Positions 36,735-46,327 of a DNA stretch of 64,000 nucleotides are shown piece after piece. Made by a program: the position numbers and the translations under genes. The DNA comes from Phyllobacteriaceae bacterium. Lineage in GTDB: Bacteria > Pseudomonadota > Alphaproteobacteria > Rhizobiales > Rhizobiaceae. How positions within the stretch are numbered: the stretch's first letter is position 1; the number at the start of each line of letters is the position of its first letter. Where the stretch lies: contig PAPF01000039.1 of the NCBI GenBank assembly GCA_002708825.1, positions 62,001-126,000 of the forward strand, read 5' to 3'. The notes beneath the pieces are model-generated. The model saw nothing but the letters and a program-made list of their open reading frames with translations, did no database searches and was not told the origin of the DNA.

Positions 36735-38278
36735 GGCTCGTGGTCGCCGGCATCCTTGTGGTCATCCTCCTGGCGCTGCTGGGGCTCGCCATCTTGCGGA
36801 TGGTCTATCCGCCGCCCGTGCCGGCGGACCGGTCATCGACCGCCTTGCCTCCGGCCACCCACGGGCCGCTGGCCGAGGGGCTGAGGCCGCTGCTTGAGGC
36901 CAATCCCGGCCTGACGGGAATCCTGCCTTTGTCGGAAGGCGTCGACGCCTTCATCGCCCGCCTGGCGCTCGTGCGTGCGGCCACCACGGCCATCGACGCC
37001 CGCTATTACATCTGGCATCGCGACATGACCGGCCTCGTGCTGATGCGCGAATTGCTTGCGGCGGCAGAACGCGGCGTCAAGGTGCGCCTGCTGGTCGATG
37101 ACAATGGCACGCCCGGCTACGACGCCGAGCTGGCTGCCTTCGCGCGTCATCCGAACATGGACGTGCGCATCTTCAACCCCTTCATGATGCGCCAACCGCG
37201 CCTGCTGAACTATGCCTTCGATTTCTTTCGCCTGAACCGGCGCATGCACAACAAGTCGCTGACCGTGGACGGGCTGGCGACCATCGTCGGCGGGCGCAAT
37301 GTCGGCGACGAGTATTTTGCCGCCGGCGACAGCCTGTTCGTCGATCTCGATGTCCTTGCCGTGGGCGATGCGGTCGGCGCCGTCACGCGCGATTTCGACG
37401 ACTACTGGGCAAGCCCTTCAGCCATTCCGGCAGACACCGTGCTCGGCGCAGGTCACGCCTCCACCGACGGCCTGCTGCGCGACGCGGACAGGCAGCTCAA
37501 GGCGCAAGCCTTCATGGATTACCGGCAGGCCCTTGCCGAGAGCGGGTTGATCCGGCGCATGGCCGCCGGCGAGGACATCTTCCGCTGGCGCAAGGCGCGG
37601 CTGCATTCCGACGACCCTGCAAAGGGTCAGGGGCCGGTGCCCGAGGATCGCCTGCTGATCGCCCGCCTTTTCGAGGGTATCGGCGAGCCTGCCACCAGTC
37701 TTAACCTGGTTTCGCCCTATTTCATTCCGGGCCGGATCGGAGCGGCTGCGCTCACCGACTGGGCCGATCGCGGCGTCAGGGTCGCCGTGCTCACCAACTC
37801 GCTGGAAGCCACGGACGTGACGGCGGTCCATGCCGGCTATGCCAAATACCGCAAGGACCTGCTCAAGGCCGGGATCGGGCTCTTCGAACTGAGGCGCGAG
37901 ACCGGCGTACCGGGCGGGCGCGGCCGTCTCGGGCTTTCCGGTTCGTCTGCCTCCAGCCTGCATGCCAAGACCTTCTCGGTGGATGGCCGAAACATCTTTG
38001 TCGGTTCGTTCAATTTCGATCCGCGCTCGGCGCTGCTCAATTGCGAAATGGGCCTCGTCATCGAGGACGCCGCGCTTGCCGGGGAACTGGACAAGGCCTT
38101 TGGCGACACGGTACCCGCCGCCGCCTGGGCGGTCTCCCTCGAGGAGGGGGACACGTTGCTGTGGCACGGCGAGGAAAAAGGCCGCACGGTCACGCGCGAT
38201 GACGAACCGGGCGGATCGCTCATGCGCTCGGTCATGCTGACCGTGATCGGCTGGCTGCCGGTCGAGTGGTTGCTCTAG
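36731..38278 (+). CDS. Phospholipase D / cardiolipin synthase-like protein
   Basis: A 515-residue PLD-superfamily enzyme with an N-terminal membrane anchor (residues 1-24) and two complete HKD motifs: His173-x-Lys175-x4-Asp180 (HNKSLTVD) and His411-x-Lys413-x4-Asp418 (HAKTFSVD). The two motifs form one active site acting on phosphodiester bonds, most plausibly phospholipids such as in cardiolipin synthesis. It resembles the YmdC/ClsC branch in having its motifs in HNKSLTVDG form. It overlaps the AI-2E gene upstream. Confidence 0.9.
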   Translation: MRLVVAGILVVILLALLGLAILRMVYPPPVPADRSSTALPPATHGPLAEGLRPLLEANPGLTGILPLSEGVDAFIARLALVRAATTAIDARYYIWHRDMTGLVLMRELLAAAERGVKVRLLVDDNGTPGYDAELAAFARHPNMDVRIFNPFMMRQPRLLNYAFDFFRLNRRMHNKSLTVDGLATIVGGRNVGDEYFAAGDSLFVDLDVLAVGDAVGAVTRDFDDYWASPSAIPADTVLGAGHASTDGLLRDADRQLKAQAFMDYRQALAESGLIRRMAAGEDIFRWRKARLHSDDPAKGQGPVPEDRLLIARLFEGIGEPATSLNLVSPYFIPGRIGAAALTDWADRGVRVAVLTNSLEATDVTAVHAGYAKYRKDLLKAGIGLFELRRETGVPGGRGRLGLSGSSASSLHAKTFSVDGRNIFVGSFNFDPRSALLNCEMGLVIEDAALAGELDKAFGDTVPAAAWAVSLEEGDTLLWHGEEKGRTVTRDDEPGGSLMRSVMLTVIGWLPVEWLL

Positions 38279-38279
38279 A

Positions 38280-38380
38280 GCAATTCCAGCGAAAGTGGGC
38301 ACCGGTTTCGTGTCCGGAATTGCGGAGAGGGGTTCGGCAATTCCAGCGAAAGTGGGCGCCGGTTTCGCGTCCGGAATTGC
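38280..38380. repeat. Two tandem copies of a 44-bp palindromic element
   Basis: Copies at 38280-38323 and 38337-38380 start 57 bases apart, bounded by GCAATTCC and GGAATTGC as inverted ends, with AGCGAAAGTGGGC and CCGGTTTCG inside. They differ at three positions. Each can fold into a hairpin. Elements of this sort are scattered between genes in rhizobial genomes. The pair directly follows the PLD stop and may also end transcription. The remaining bases to 38417 contain nothing recognisable. Confidence 0.75.
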
Positions 38381-38417
38381 GGACAGAGCCTTTCAGGGAC
38401 CGTCGCAGATGCGCCGG

Positions 38418-38813
38418 TCAGGGCTGAAGGCCGGCGATCGGAACGGAATGGTCGCGCAGGAAGCGCGTCGCCCCGTCTTCATCGATCTCACCGGCCGCGA
38501 CTCCGAGAACGAAAGCGATCAGGTCGTGCTGACCGGCTTCGACGCTGTAACCGTTGAAGTACAGGAAAAGGTCGGCCGCCATATAGGCAGTGCGCTTGTT
38601 TCCGTCCACAAAAGGGTGGTTTTTCGCGATGCCGAACAGGTAGGCGGCAGCGAGAACGAAAAGATCATTCTCGCCATAGAAATGCTTCTGTTCCGCCCTG
38701 CCAAGGGCAGACTCCAGCATGCCTTCATCTCGCAGGCCAGCGGCACCGCCATGCAGCCTTAGCTGTTCCGCATGGATGGCTTCGATAAATGGCCGATCAT
38801 GGAATGCGATCAC
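38418..38813 (-). CDS. doc: Doc-family (Fic fold) toxin
   Basis: A 131-residue death-on-curing toxin. The Fic-like motif HPFVDGNKRTA begins at His66, with Asp70, Asn72, Lys73 and Arg74 in the same positions as in phage P1 Doc. P1 Doc phosphorylates elongation factor Tu and arrests translation. Its start overlaps the stop of the AbrB-like antitoxin gene (ATGA). It lies downstream of methylmalonyl-CoA mutase on the same strand. Confidence 0.92.
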   Translation of the reverse strand: MIAFHDRPFIEAIHAEQLRLHGGAAGLRDEGMLESALGRAEQKHFYGENDLFVLAAAYLFGIAKNHPFVDGNKRTAYMAADLFLYFNGYSVEAGQHDLIAFVLGVAAGEIDEDGATRFLRDHSVPIAGLQP

Positions 38814-39040
38814 TTCGCCAACTCGCGAAGGGCGACCTCGTACTTCTTCATCCGCTCGCGGGCGATCTTCATCTTGCGCTCGAACTCCTCACGGTCGTCC
38901 TGCACCCGCTTGATACGAAGATCGTCGCCATCTTCCATGATCACGAGGTTATCGCCTGCTGCGAGGCCCCGCTTCTGGAGGATTTCCTTTGGAATGATGA
39001 TTCCCTCGGAGTTTCCGATTTTTCTGATGATGACGTTCAT
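38810..39040 (-). CDS. AbrB/MazE-type antitoxin
   Basis: A 76-residue swapped-hairpin DNA-binding protein: IRKIGNSEGIIIPKEILQKRG and AGDNLVIMEDGDDLRIKRV are the AbrB/MazE strands, followed by a charged helical tail (REEFERKMKIARERMKKYE) that would occupy the toxin. Doc is usually paired with a Phd antitoxin; here the partner is AbrB-like. It probably represses its own promoter at the GTTGCAAC sites upstream. GAGGCAGAGCC precedes ATG 39040. Confidence 0.88.
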   Translation of the reverse strand: MNVIIRKIGNSEGIIIPKEILQKRGLAAGDNLVIMEDGDDLRIKRVQDDREEFERKMKIARERMKKYEVALRELAK

Positions 39041-39053
39041 GGCTCTGCCTCCG

Positions 39054-39111
39054 ATGTTGCAACATGCATTATAACATCGGCTTTCAGTTGTTGCAACGCC
39101 TGTTGCAACAG
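39054..39111. promoter_or_regulatory. Three GTTGCAAC palindromes, antitoxin operator region
   Basis: The palindrome GTTGCAAC occurs at 39056-39063, 39090-39097 and 39102-39109. The outer two extend to 12-base palindromes (ATGTTGCAACAT at 39054-39065 and CTGTTGCAACAG at 39100-39111). They fill the 74 bases between the mutase stop and the antitoxin start, with an AT-rich core (CATTATAACAT) between the first two. Cooperative binding by the AbrB-like antitoxin, alone or with Doc, is the obvious reading. Confidence 0.65.
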
Positions 39112-39114
39112 GGT

Positions 39115-41244
39115 TCAGTCCTGGGCCATCAGGAGCGAGATCACTTCGCCGGCGGCTTCGGCGATCACCGTTCCCGGCCCGAAGATCGCGGCGGCGCCGG
39201 CCTTGCGCACCGCGTCGTGGTCTTGCGGCGGGATGACGCCGCCGGCCACGACCAGGATGTCACCACGGCCGCGATCCTCCAGCGCCTTCTTCAGTTCCGG
39301 CACCAGGGTCAGGTGACCGGCTGCCAGCGAGGAGGCACCGATCACGTGCACGTCATGCTCCACCGCCAGTTCTGCCACTTCCTCAGGCGTCTGGAACATG
39401 GCGCCGACCACGACGTCGAAGCCAAGGTCGCCGAACGCGGTGGCGATCACCTTCTGGCCCCGGTCGTGGCCGTCCTGACCCATCTTGGCGACCAGGATGC
39501 GCGGACGCTCACCCTTCTTCTCCTCGAAGGCCTCCACCTGTTCGATGGCCGCCTCGACGCGCGGATCGTCGCCGGCGGTGCGCCGGTAAACCCCTGCAAT
39601 GGTCCGGATCTCCGCGACATGCCGTCCGAAGGCCTTTTCCAGCGCAAGACTGATTTCGCCCACCGTGGCCTTGGCACGCGCCGCGCGGATGGCGAACTCC
39701 AGCAGGTTGCCGTCGCCCGTCGCCGCATCGGTCAGGGCCGACAGCGCGGCTTCAACCGCGCCGACGTCGCGCGTGCCCTTCAGTTCCTGCAGCTTGGAAA
39801 GCTGGCGCGCGCGCACCTGTGCATTGTCGACCTTGAGCACATCGACGGCGCGATCCTCCTCCGGCCGGAAGGCGTTGACGCCGATCACCGGCTGCTGCCC
39901 GGTGTCGATGCGCGCCTGCGTGCGCGCAGCAGCCTCCTCGATGCGCATCTTCGGCACGCCCTTCTCGATGGCAGATGCCATGCCGCCAAGGTTTTCGACT
40001 TCCTCGATATGGCTCAGCGCGCGCACGGCCAGATCCTGCGTCAGGCGTTCCACGAAGGCCGAGCCGCCCCAGGGATCGATCATCCGGGTCGTGCCGGATT
40101 CGTGCGCCAGGACAAGCTGCGTGTTGCGCGCGATGCGGGCCGAATGGTCGGTGGGCAGCGCCAGCGCCTCGTCGAAGGCGTTGGTGTGCAGCGATTGCGT
40201 ATGCCCCTGCGTGGCGGCCATCGCCTCCACCATGGTGCGCATCACGTTGTTCCAGGGATCCTGCGCCGTCAGCGACCAGCCGGATGTCTGGCAATGAGTG
40301 CGCAGCGACAGCGAGCGGTCGTCGCGCGGGGTGAATTCCTTCTGCATCAGCGTGGCCCAGATCAGCCGCGCGGCGCGCAGCTTTGCCACTTCCATGAAGA
40401 AGTTCATGCCAATGGCCCAGAAGAAGGAAAGCCTGGGCGCGAAGGCGTCGATGGAAAGCCCGGCCGCGACACCAGCGCGGGCATATTCGATGCCGTCGGC
40501 AATCGTATAGGCCAGTTCCAGGTCCGCAGTCGCGCCGGCTTCCTGCATGTGGTAGCCGGAAATCGAGATGGAATTGAACCGCGGCATGTGCGCCGAGGTG
40601 TAGGCGAAGATGTCGGAGATGATCCGCATCGAGGGCTTGGGCGGGTAGATATAGGTGTTGCGGACCATGAACTCCTTGAGGATGTCGTTCTGGATGGTCC
40701 CCGAAAGCTTCTCCTGGGAAACGCCCTGTTCCTCCGCCGCCACCACGTAGAGCGCCATGATCGGCAGCACCGCGCCGTTCATGGTCATCGACACGCTCAT
40801 CTCGTCCAGCGGGATGCCGTCGAAAAGCTGGCGCATGTCGAGAATGGAATCGATGGCCACGCCCGCCATGCCCACGTCGCCGGCCACGCGCGGGTGGTCG
40901 GAATCGTAGCCGCGATGGGTGGCGAGGTCGAAGGCGACGGACAGTCCCTTCTGCCCGGCGGCAAGATTGCGACGGTAGAAGGCGTTGCTCTCCTCGGCCG
41001 TCGAAAAGCCGGCATATTGCCGGATCGTCCAGGGCCGCTGCACATACATGGTCGGGTAGGGGCCGCGCAGGAAGGGCGGCGCGCCGGGAACCGTCGCATC
41101 GAAGGCAAGGCCGCGCAAATCCTTCTCGCCATAGGCGTGGCGCAAATCGATGCCTTCCGGCGTCGTCCAGGCCTCACCCTCGTCGACGGTGCCGGGAACG
41201 CTGTCCGGCCGTGTCCAGGCGGTCTTGGTGAAATCGGGTATCAT
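39115..41244 (-). CDS. mutB: Methylmalonyl-CoA mutase, large (cobalamin-binding) subunit
   Basis: A 709-residue adenosylcobalamin enzyme that isomerises methylmalonyl-CoA to succinyl-CoA, the last step of propionyl-CoA use. The N-terminal TIM barrel contains [11 protein letters not shown] and [12 protein letters not shown], and the C-terminal B12 domain carries D591-G-H593-D-R-G596, whose His coordinates cobalt, followed by [12 protein letters not shown] 41244 overlaps the small-subunit stop (ATGA). No meaB chaperone, epimerase or propionyl-CoA carboxylase gene is in the window. Confidence 0.95.
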   Translation of the reverse strand: MIPDFTKTAWTRPDSVPGTVDEGEAWTTPEGIDLRHAYGEKDLRGLAFDATVPGAPPFLRGPYPTMYVQRPWTIRQYAGFSTAEESNAFYRRNLAAGQKGLSVAFDLATHRGYDSDHPRVAGDVGMAGVAIDSILDMRQLFDGIPLDEMSVSMTMNGAVLPIMALYVVAAEEQGVSQEKLSGTIQNDILKEFMVRNTYIYPPKPSMRIISDIFAYTSAHMPRFNSISISGYHMQEAGATADLELAYTIADGIEYARAGVAAGLSIDAFAPRLSFFWAIGMNFFMEVAKLRAARLIWATLMQKEFTPRDDRSLSLRTHCQTSGWSLTAQDPWNNVMRTMVEAMAATQGHTQSLHTNAFDEALALPTDHSARIARNTQLVLAHESGTTRMIDPWGGSAFVERLTQDLAVRALSHIEEVENLGGMASAIEKGVPKMRIEEAAARTQARIDTGQQPVIGVNAFRPEEDRAVDVLKVDNAQVRARQLSKLQELKGTRDVGAVEAALSALTDAATGDGNLLEFAIRAARAKATVGEISLALEKAFGRHVAEIRTIAGVYRRTAGDDPRVEAAIEQVEAFEEKKGERPRILVAKMGQDGHDRGQKVIATAFGDLGFDVVVGAMFQTPEEVAELAVEHDVHVIGASSLAAGHLTLVPELKKALEDRGRGDILVVAGGVIPPQDHDAVRKAGAAAIFGPGTVIAEAAGEVISLLMAQD

Positions 41245-42677
41245 GACGCCCCCCCGGCCATCTGTTCGATGCGCGTCACTTCCAGCCGTTCGCAGCGCAC
41301 GGTTCCGTCGGTCGGCATGGGGCGGCGCTGCGCGTCCAGAACCTCCACTGGCCGGTCCTCGGCTGGTGGATAGAGCGTGGAACCGATCAGCACCCGCCGG
41401 CCTTCGCGATAGGCCTGTGCCCGCGCCTCGCCGGCAGCCTTCACCCGCGCCTGGAACCGCCCCTCCAGCAGGCTTTGCAGGATGCCGCCCTCCGCCTCGA
41501 TGGCCTGGAACTCCGCCCAGGCCGTCTCGCACAGGCCGTCGGTCAGCGCTTCGATGGCACCGGAGCCCGACGCCGGATCGGCCACGAACCACATCCGGCT
41601 TTCCTCCGACAGGACAAGCTGGGTGTTGCGGGCAAGCCGCCGCGCGAAGGCGTCGGAAAGGCCGTGGGCCAGGCTGTGCGGCAGCACCGAGATCGTGTCG
41701 GCGCCGCCGGCAGCCGCCGCGAAGCAGGCGACCGTGTTGCGCAGCAGGTTCGTTTCCGCATCGCGTCTGGTCAGCATGCGGAAGGATGTCTCGGCATGGA
41801 CAGACGTGGCCGACGGCTCGATCCCGCAGACCTCCTGTAAACGCGTCCATAACAGACGCAGCGCCCTGATCTTCGCCATGGTCATGAACTGGTCGGCATC
41901 GGCGGAAACGCAGAAGCCGATATGCGGCGCCGCATAGACGAGCGGCTGCCGTGCCTCCTCGAACATGCGCATGTGGCTGGCGGCAAGCGACAGCATGGCG
42001 GCCAGTTCCTGTGCCTCCGTCGCCCCGCCATTGTGATAGACCCGCCCGTCCGCCTCCAGCAGGACGCCGGGAACCTGCATGGCGAAGAAATGGGCGAGCG
42101 ACTGCGGCATGGACGCCCTGAGCGCCTCGATCGACATGCGCAGGCGTCCGGTGCCGGCGAAGACCGCGGCCGGGTCGATTCCGAAGGAAAGCGACAGGGA
42201 AGCCGGGTTCACGCGCCGCCTGGTCATCAGCGCGACCATCCAGTCCAGCGAGTTGCGGCTGGAGGGATGGACGTCGATGCGCAGATGCGTCCGGTCGAGC
42301 GGCGTTGCCTCCAGCACGGCGGCAAGCGAATCGGCCGATGCCGGCAGGCCGTAGCCAAACGCGTTCGGCGCACCCTCGAACACCAGGGCCAAGCCCGTGG
42401 CGCCGCCGTCCAGGTCTGCGGCGATCTGGGCCTTGGCGCGGTCGATGTCGGGGTCGTCGACCCGTTGAACGCGCGTCCAAGGCCGGCCACCGTGCGAACC
42501 GGCGATCAGTCGCGGCTCGGCGGCTTTGGCCAGCGGCTCGATGCGGATGCCGTCGTCGCTGTGCGACACGAGCGCATCCTCGAAATCCGCGCCCTTGAGC
42601 GCCTTTTCAGCCAGCGCGCGCCAGTCGTCCAGCCCGAGTGCCTCGAATGTTGCTTTCCTGAGGACCGCCGCGTCCAT
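41241..42677 (-). CDS. mutA: Methylmalonyl-CoA mutase, small subunit
   Basis: A 478-residue catalytically inactive partner of the large subunit. It shows the mutase barrel ([51 protein letters not shown]) but stops before any B12-binding domain, with no DxHxxG motif, so it is shorter than the roughly 620-residue MutA of actinobacteria. ATG 42677 follows GGAGGTGGA; upstream frame extension was rejected. The 223-base gap upstream, shared with a divergent ATPase gene, shows no cobalamin-riboswitch-like B12 box. Confidence 0.92.
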   Translation of the reverse strand: MDAAVLRKATFEALGLDDWRALAEKALKGADFEDALVSHSDDGIRIEPLAKAAEPRLIAGSHGGRPWTRVQRVDDPDIDRAKAQIAADLDGGATGLALVFEGAPNAFGYGLPASADSLAAVLEATPLDRTHLRIDVHPSSRNSLDWMVALMTRRRVNPASLSLSFGIDPAAVFAGTGRLRMSIEALRASMPQSLAHFFAMQVPGVLLEADGRVYHNGGATEAQELAAMLSLAASHMRMFEEARQPLVYAAPHIGFCVSADADQFMTMAKIRALRLLWTRLQEVCGIEPSATSVHAETSFRMLTRRDAETNLLRNTVACFAAAAGGADTISVLPHSLAHGLSDAFARRLARNTQLVLSEESRMWFVADPASGSGAIEALTDGLCETAWAEFQAIEAEGGILQSLLEGRFQARVKAAGEARAQAYREGRRVLIGSTLYPPAEDRPVEVLDAQRRPMPTDGTVRCERLEVTRIEQMAGGAS

Positions 42678-42900
42678 TCCACCTCCGATCCGGCATGATG
42701 GGATACCGTGGCCAGACTTTATGGGTCCGCCCCACGCGGAGCAATGCCGCATTTGGTCAAGGCGATCATCCGGCGCGCGGGCGCGGCGCGTCTGCAACAC
42801 TTCGCCGCATGCATGGGGCGGCGGGCGGGCACCGCGCCATTGTGGCAAGGCCAAGCCTTGGCTATATCCGGTTGCAAAGGGGCCCCAACGGAGAACAGGC

Positions 42901-44508
42901 ATGACCGCGGCGGACAGGATTTTCATTGGCGCGAGCCGGACACCGGACGACGCCTACCAGCGGCCGGAAGAACTGCTGCTCAAATATGCCAACCGTCATG
43001 GCCTGATCACCGGTGCGACCGGCACCGGCAAGACGGTGACCTTGCAGATCCTGGCCGAAGCCTTTTCCAATGCAGGCGTCCCGGTCTTCGCCGCCGACAT
43101 CAAGGGTGACCTGTCGGGCATCGCCGCCATCGGCGAGCCGAAGGACTTCCTGGCCAAGCGGGCCGAGGCGATCCGTCTCGACGACTATGCCTTCCAGGAA
43201 TTCCCGGTCATCTTCTGGGACCTTTTCGGCGAGCAGGGGCACCCGATCCGCGCAACGGTCTCCGAGATGGGGCCGCTGTTGCTGTCACGCCTGATGGACC
43301 TTTCGGAAGCACAGGAAGGCGTGCTCAACATTGCCTTCCAGATCGCCGACGAACAGGGTCTGCTGCTGCTCGACATGAAGGACCTGCAGGCGCTGCTCCT
43401 CCACGTCGCCGACAATGCCGACGAGATTTCCAAGCGCTACGGCAATGTCCACAAGACCTCGGTTGGCGCCATCCAGCGTTCGCTCCTGGTGCTGGAGCGC
43501 CAGGGCGGCAACCACTTCTTCGGAGAGCCGGCGCTGCGCATCGCCGACATCATGCGCACCACGCCGGATGGCCGCGGCGCCGTCAACGTGCTGGCGGCGG
43601 ACAAGCTGATGATGAACCCGCGCCTTTACGGCACCTTCCTGCTCTGGCTCCTGTCGGAACTCTTCGAGGAACTGCCCGAGGTGGGCGACCCGGACAAGCC
43701 GCGCCTGGTCTTCTTCTTCGACGAGGCCCACATCCTCTTCGACGAGGCGCCCAAGATCCTCCTTGAACGCATAGAGCAGGTCGTGCGCCTGATCCGTTCC
43801 AAGGGCGTGGGCGTCTATTTCGTGACGCAGAATCCGCTCGATGTGCCCGATACGGTGCTGGCCCAGCTTGGCAACCGCATCCAGCACGCCCTGCGCGCCT
43901 ACACCCCGCGCGAACAGAAGGCTGTGAAGACGGCCGCCGACACCTTCCGGCCCAACCCGGATTTCGACACCTACGAGCAGATCACGAAACTCAGCGTCGG
44001 CGAGGCGCTGGTCTCCACGCTGGAAGCCAAGGGCGTGCCCTCGGTCGTCCAGCGCACGCTCATTCGCCCGCCATCCTCGCGGCTGGGCCCGATCACCGAG
44101 CCTGAACGCCGCAAGGTCATGGCGCTCAGCCCTGTTGCTGGCCAGTATGACGAGCCGGTGGACCGCGAATCCGCTTACGAGACGCTGGAGAAGCGCGCCA
44201 GAGAGGCCGCGCTGGAGGAAGAGGAAGCCCGCCGGCGCGAAGCGGAGGAAGACCGCCGCGAGGCCGAACTGCGCGAGCGCGAACGCGGTGAGCGTGAATC
44301 CTCCGGCGGCTGGACCATTCCCGGCTGGGGATCGGATGACGACGACGATGACGACGACCGCCGCAAGACGCGCCGTTCCTCGTCGCGGCGGCGCACCTCC
44401 AACCGCCAGAGTGTCACCGAGGCCGCGCTCAAGTCGGTGGTCCGCTCCGTCGGTTCATCGCTGGGCCGCGCCCTGGTACGTGGCATCCTGGGCAGCCTCA
44501 GGCGGTGA
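42901..44508 (+). CDS. HerA-like ATPase, DUF853 (YjgR) family
   Basis: A 535-residue cytoplasmic P-loop ATPase. Walker A is GATGTGKTV near residue 38, Walker B is [12 protein letters not shown] near residue 274, and [24 protein letters not shown] carries the arginine-sensor region as in HerA/DUF853. After residue ~430 comes a long charged Glu/Arg helix, an eight-residue Asp run with GSD before it, and an Arg/Ser-rich stretch before the final [18 protein letters not shown] segment. The role of the family is unknown; DNA translocation is inferred from HerA. ATG 42901 is preceded by CGGAGAAC. Confidence 0.88.
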   Translation: MTAADRIFIGASRTPDDAYQRPEELLLKYANRHGLITGATGTGKTVTLQILAEAFSNAGVPVFAADIKGDLSGIAAIGEPKDFLAKRAEAIRLDDYAFQEFPVIFWDLFGEQGHPIRATVSEMGPLLLSRLMDLSEAQEGVLNIAFQIADEQGLLLLDMKDLQALLLHVADNADEISKRYGNVHKTSVGAIQRSLLVLERQGGNHFFGEPALRIADIMRTTPDGRGAVNVLAADKLMMNPRLYGTFLLWLLSELFEELPEVGDPDKPRLVFFFDEAHILFDEAPKILLERIEQVVRLIRSKGVGVYFVTQNPLDVPDTVLAQLGNRIQHALRAYTPREQKAVKTAADTFRPNPDFDTYEQITKLSVGEALVSTLEAKGVPSVVQRTLIRPPSSRLGPITEPERRKVMALSPVAGQYDEPVDRESAYETLEKRAREAALEEEEARRREAEEDRREAELRERERGERESSGGWTIPGWGSDDDDDDDDRRKTRRSSSRRRTSNRQSVTEAALKSVVRSVGSSLGRALVRGILGSLRR

Positions 44509-44534
44509 TGCCGCCGCGCCGCAACCCGTGAAAA

Positions 44535-44559
44535 AGCCGGCCACGCGGGCCGGCTGTTT
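44535..44559. terminator. Bidirectional rho-independent terminator
   Basis: AGCCGGCC-ACGCG-GGCCGGCT is a perfect eight-base stem with a five-base loop between two converging genes. An A run on its left gives five Ts on the minus strand, so it is strongest for the L,D-transpeptidase transcript. Rightward it is followed by GTTT. Confidence 0.75.
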
Positions 44560-44583
44560 CGCGCTCTCGTATTTTCGGCATCG

Positions 44584-45348
44584 TCAGGCCACGGGTCCGA
44601 ACAGGTTTCCCGTCACAACGACCGGCGTCTGTTCCGGCACGCGGTTGTGCAGGTCGATGATGTCCTGGTTCATCAGCCGCACGCAGCCCGACGAGACGTT
44701 CTTGCCGATCGACCACCATTCCGGCGAACCGTGCAGGCGGTAGAGCGTGTCCTTGCCGTCCTCGTAGATGTAGAGGGCGCGCGCACCGAGCGGGTTCATC
44801 GGACCGCCATCCATGCCGCCCAGCCAGACATCGTTTTCGCGGTCATAGGTTGTGCGGTATTTTTCCAGTTCCGGCTCGCGCTCGATCATTTCTTCCGGCG
44901 GATGCCATTTCGGCCAGACCGCCTTGCGCTCGATATAGCCACGACCGGTCCATTCGAAACCTTCGCGCCCCAGGCCCACGCCATAGCGCATGGCCTGGCC
45001 ATCGGCCTGGGTGAAGTAGACGAAGTGGTTGTTCGTGTCGACGACCAGCGTCCCGGCCGGTTCGCCGGTGATGTTGGGAACTAGCTGGCGGTGATACTTG
45101 CGCGGCACCTTCTGCCATGGCACGCCGGGCACCTTGAAGCCGTTGTCGACGACCGGTGCATACATGAGCGCCGGATCGGCAAGTCCCAGAACCGGCCCGG
45201 GCGGCGGTGGCGGCGCCACCGGCTCCACGGCCTTGGCAGACTTGCGTGTGCTTGAGCATCCGGCAAGTGCCGACGCCGCAACCGCGCCGGTTCCGGTGAG
45301 GATCTGCCGCCGCGAAAAGGTGGCGTGGATTCGGGTCATGGGGGGCAT
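44584..45348 (-). CDS. L,D-transpeptidase (YkuD) lipoprotein
   Basis: A 254-residue cell-wall enzyme that makes 3-3 cross-links or attaches proteins to peptidoglycan. It has a twin-arginine leader (SRRQIL at 12-17) ending in the lipobox ALAG-Cys31, so it is a Tat-exported lipoprotein candidate, then a Pro-rich linker and the YkuD domain with His206 in HGSPEWW and the catalytic Cys222 in SSGCVRL. ATG 45348 was chosen over an upstream ATG because GCGGAG stands near it; ATG 45339 is also possible. Confidence 0.9.
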   Translation of the reverse strand: MPPMTRIHATFSRRQILTGTGAVAASALAGCSSTRKSAKAVEPVAPPPPPGPVLGLADPALMYAPVVDNGFKVPGVPWQKVPRKYHRQLVPNITGEPAGTLVVDTNNHFVYFTQADGQAMRYGVGLGREGFEWTGRGYIERKAVWPKWHPPEEMIEREPELEKYRTTYDRENDVWLGGMDGGPMNPLGARALYIYEDGKDTLYRLHGSPEWWSIGKNVSSGCVRLMNQDIIDLHNRVPEQTPVVVTGNLFGPVA

Positions 45349-45501
45349 GGTCTCCGCTTGAATTTCGTCTCTGAACGCCGCGAATCGGGCTCCGGTTCCA
45401 GTCCCGGCATCCATGCCCATCCGATTCGGGCCAAAATGGGGACACGGGCCGCCGGCAGCCGACCTCGAGCCTGACTAGCAGGGTCGTGCCGTTTCCGGTA
45501 G

Positions 45502-46164
45502 TCACATCGCCGTGACGAGGCCGTCAAGCGAGGGCAGGATCAGGCTTGCCGGCATGTCGGCATATTCGTCGGGCTGTCCCGTCCGGTTGATCCAGACGGT
45601 GTGGAAACCGAAATGCGCCGCGCCTGCAATGTCCCAGCGGTTGGATGACTGGAAGGAGACAGCGTCCGGGTAGAGCTTCCAGTTGGCCGACACCAGATCG
45701 TAGACCTCGGGCCTTGTCTTGAATGTCCGCAGGGCGTCCACGGAAAACACGTCGTCGAGAAGGAGGTCGAGGCCCGACGACTTCACCGCCGCGTCCAGCA
45801 TGGCCGGCGAGCCGTTGGACAGGATGGCGAGGCGGGCGCCCCGGTCCTTCAGCGCTTTCAGCACGGCCGGCACTTCCGGATAGCAGTCGAGCTTCCAATA
45901 GGCATCGAGCAGGTTCTGGCGCAGTCCGGGATCGACGCTCGGCACCTTGCGGAAGGCGAAATCGAGCGCTTCCTCGGTGAGTTGCCAGAAATCCCTGTAG
46001 GTGCCGGTCATGGCCCGGATCCAGGAATATTCGAGCTGCTTGGCGCGCCAGATGTCCGACAGCGCCTGTCCGTCCGGCCCGGCTTCGCCGGCATGCCGGC
46101 GAACCGCCGCGTGAACGTCGAACAGCGTGCCATAGGCATCGAAGACAAAGGCTTTGCGCGACAT
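45502..46164 (-). CDS. Haloacid dehalogenase type II (L-2-haloacid dehalogenase-like)
   Basis: A 220-residue HAD hydrolase. The nucleophile Asp9 is in FDAYGTLFD, motif II is ILSNGS, the lysine motif is FKTRPEVYDL and the acidic motif is SSNRWDIAGA; this set with the W is the DhlB dehalogenase type. Activity on 2-haloacids is plausible, though many family members act on other substrates. ATG 46164 has GGAGGG upstream. It diverges from the aminotransferase gene across a 163-base gap containing a small dyad ATCCGG-CGCA-CCGGAT at 46187-46202. Confidence 0.87.
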   Translation of the reverse strand: MSRKAFVFDAYGTLFDVHAAVRRHAGEAGPDGQALSDIWRAKQLEYSWIRAMTGTYRDFWQLTEEALDFAFRKVPSVDPGLRQNLLDAYWKLDCYPEVPAVLKALKDRGARLAILSNGSPAMLDAAVKSSGLDLLLDDVFSVDALRTFKTRPEVYDLVSANWKLYPDAVSFQSSNRWDIAGAAHFGFHTVWINRTGQPDEYADMPASLILPSLDGLVTAM

Positions 46165-46327
46165 CTGACCCTCCAATGCCGCGACTATCCGGCGCACCGG
46201 ATGCAAACGTCAAGGGGAATGGGCGCAAACCGGACCGCTTCGCGCAACCGGAGGATTGACGCGTCATGCATTTGGGCTTTCGATGGCGCCCGATTGAAAA
46301 AGCAGCAAAATAGGACGGGCATTCATC

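Noticed and set aside
42678-42900. Cobalamin riboswitch upstream of methylmalonyl-CoA mutase
   Set aside because: No B12-box-like sequence or conserved pairing pattern could be found in the gap.
46187-46202. ATCCGG-CGCA-CCGGAT dyad between the dehalogenase and aminotransferase genes
   Set aside because: Short GC-rich dyads like this are expected by chance in such DNA, and no promoter feature supports it.
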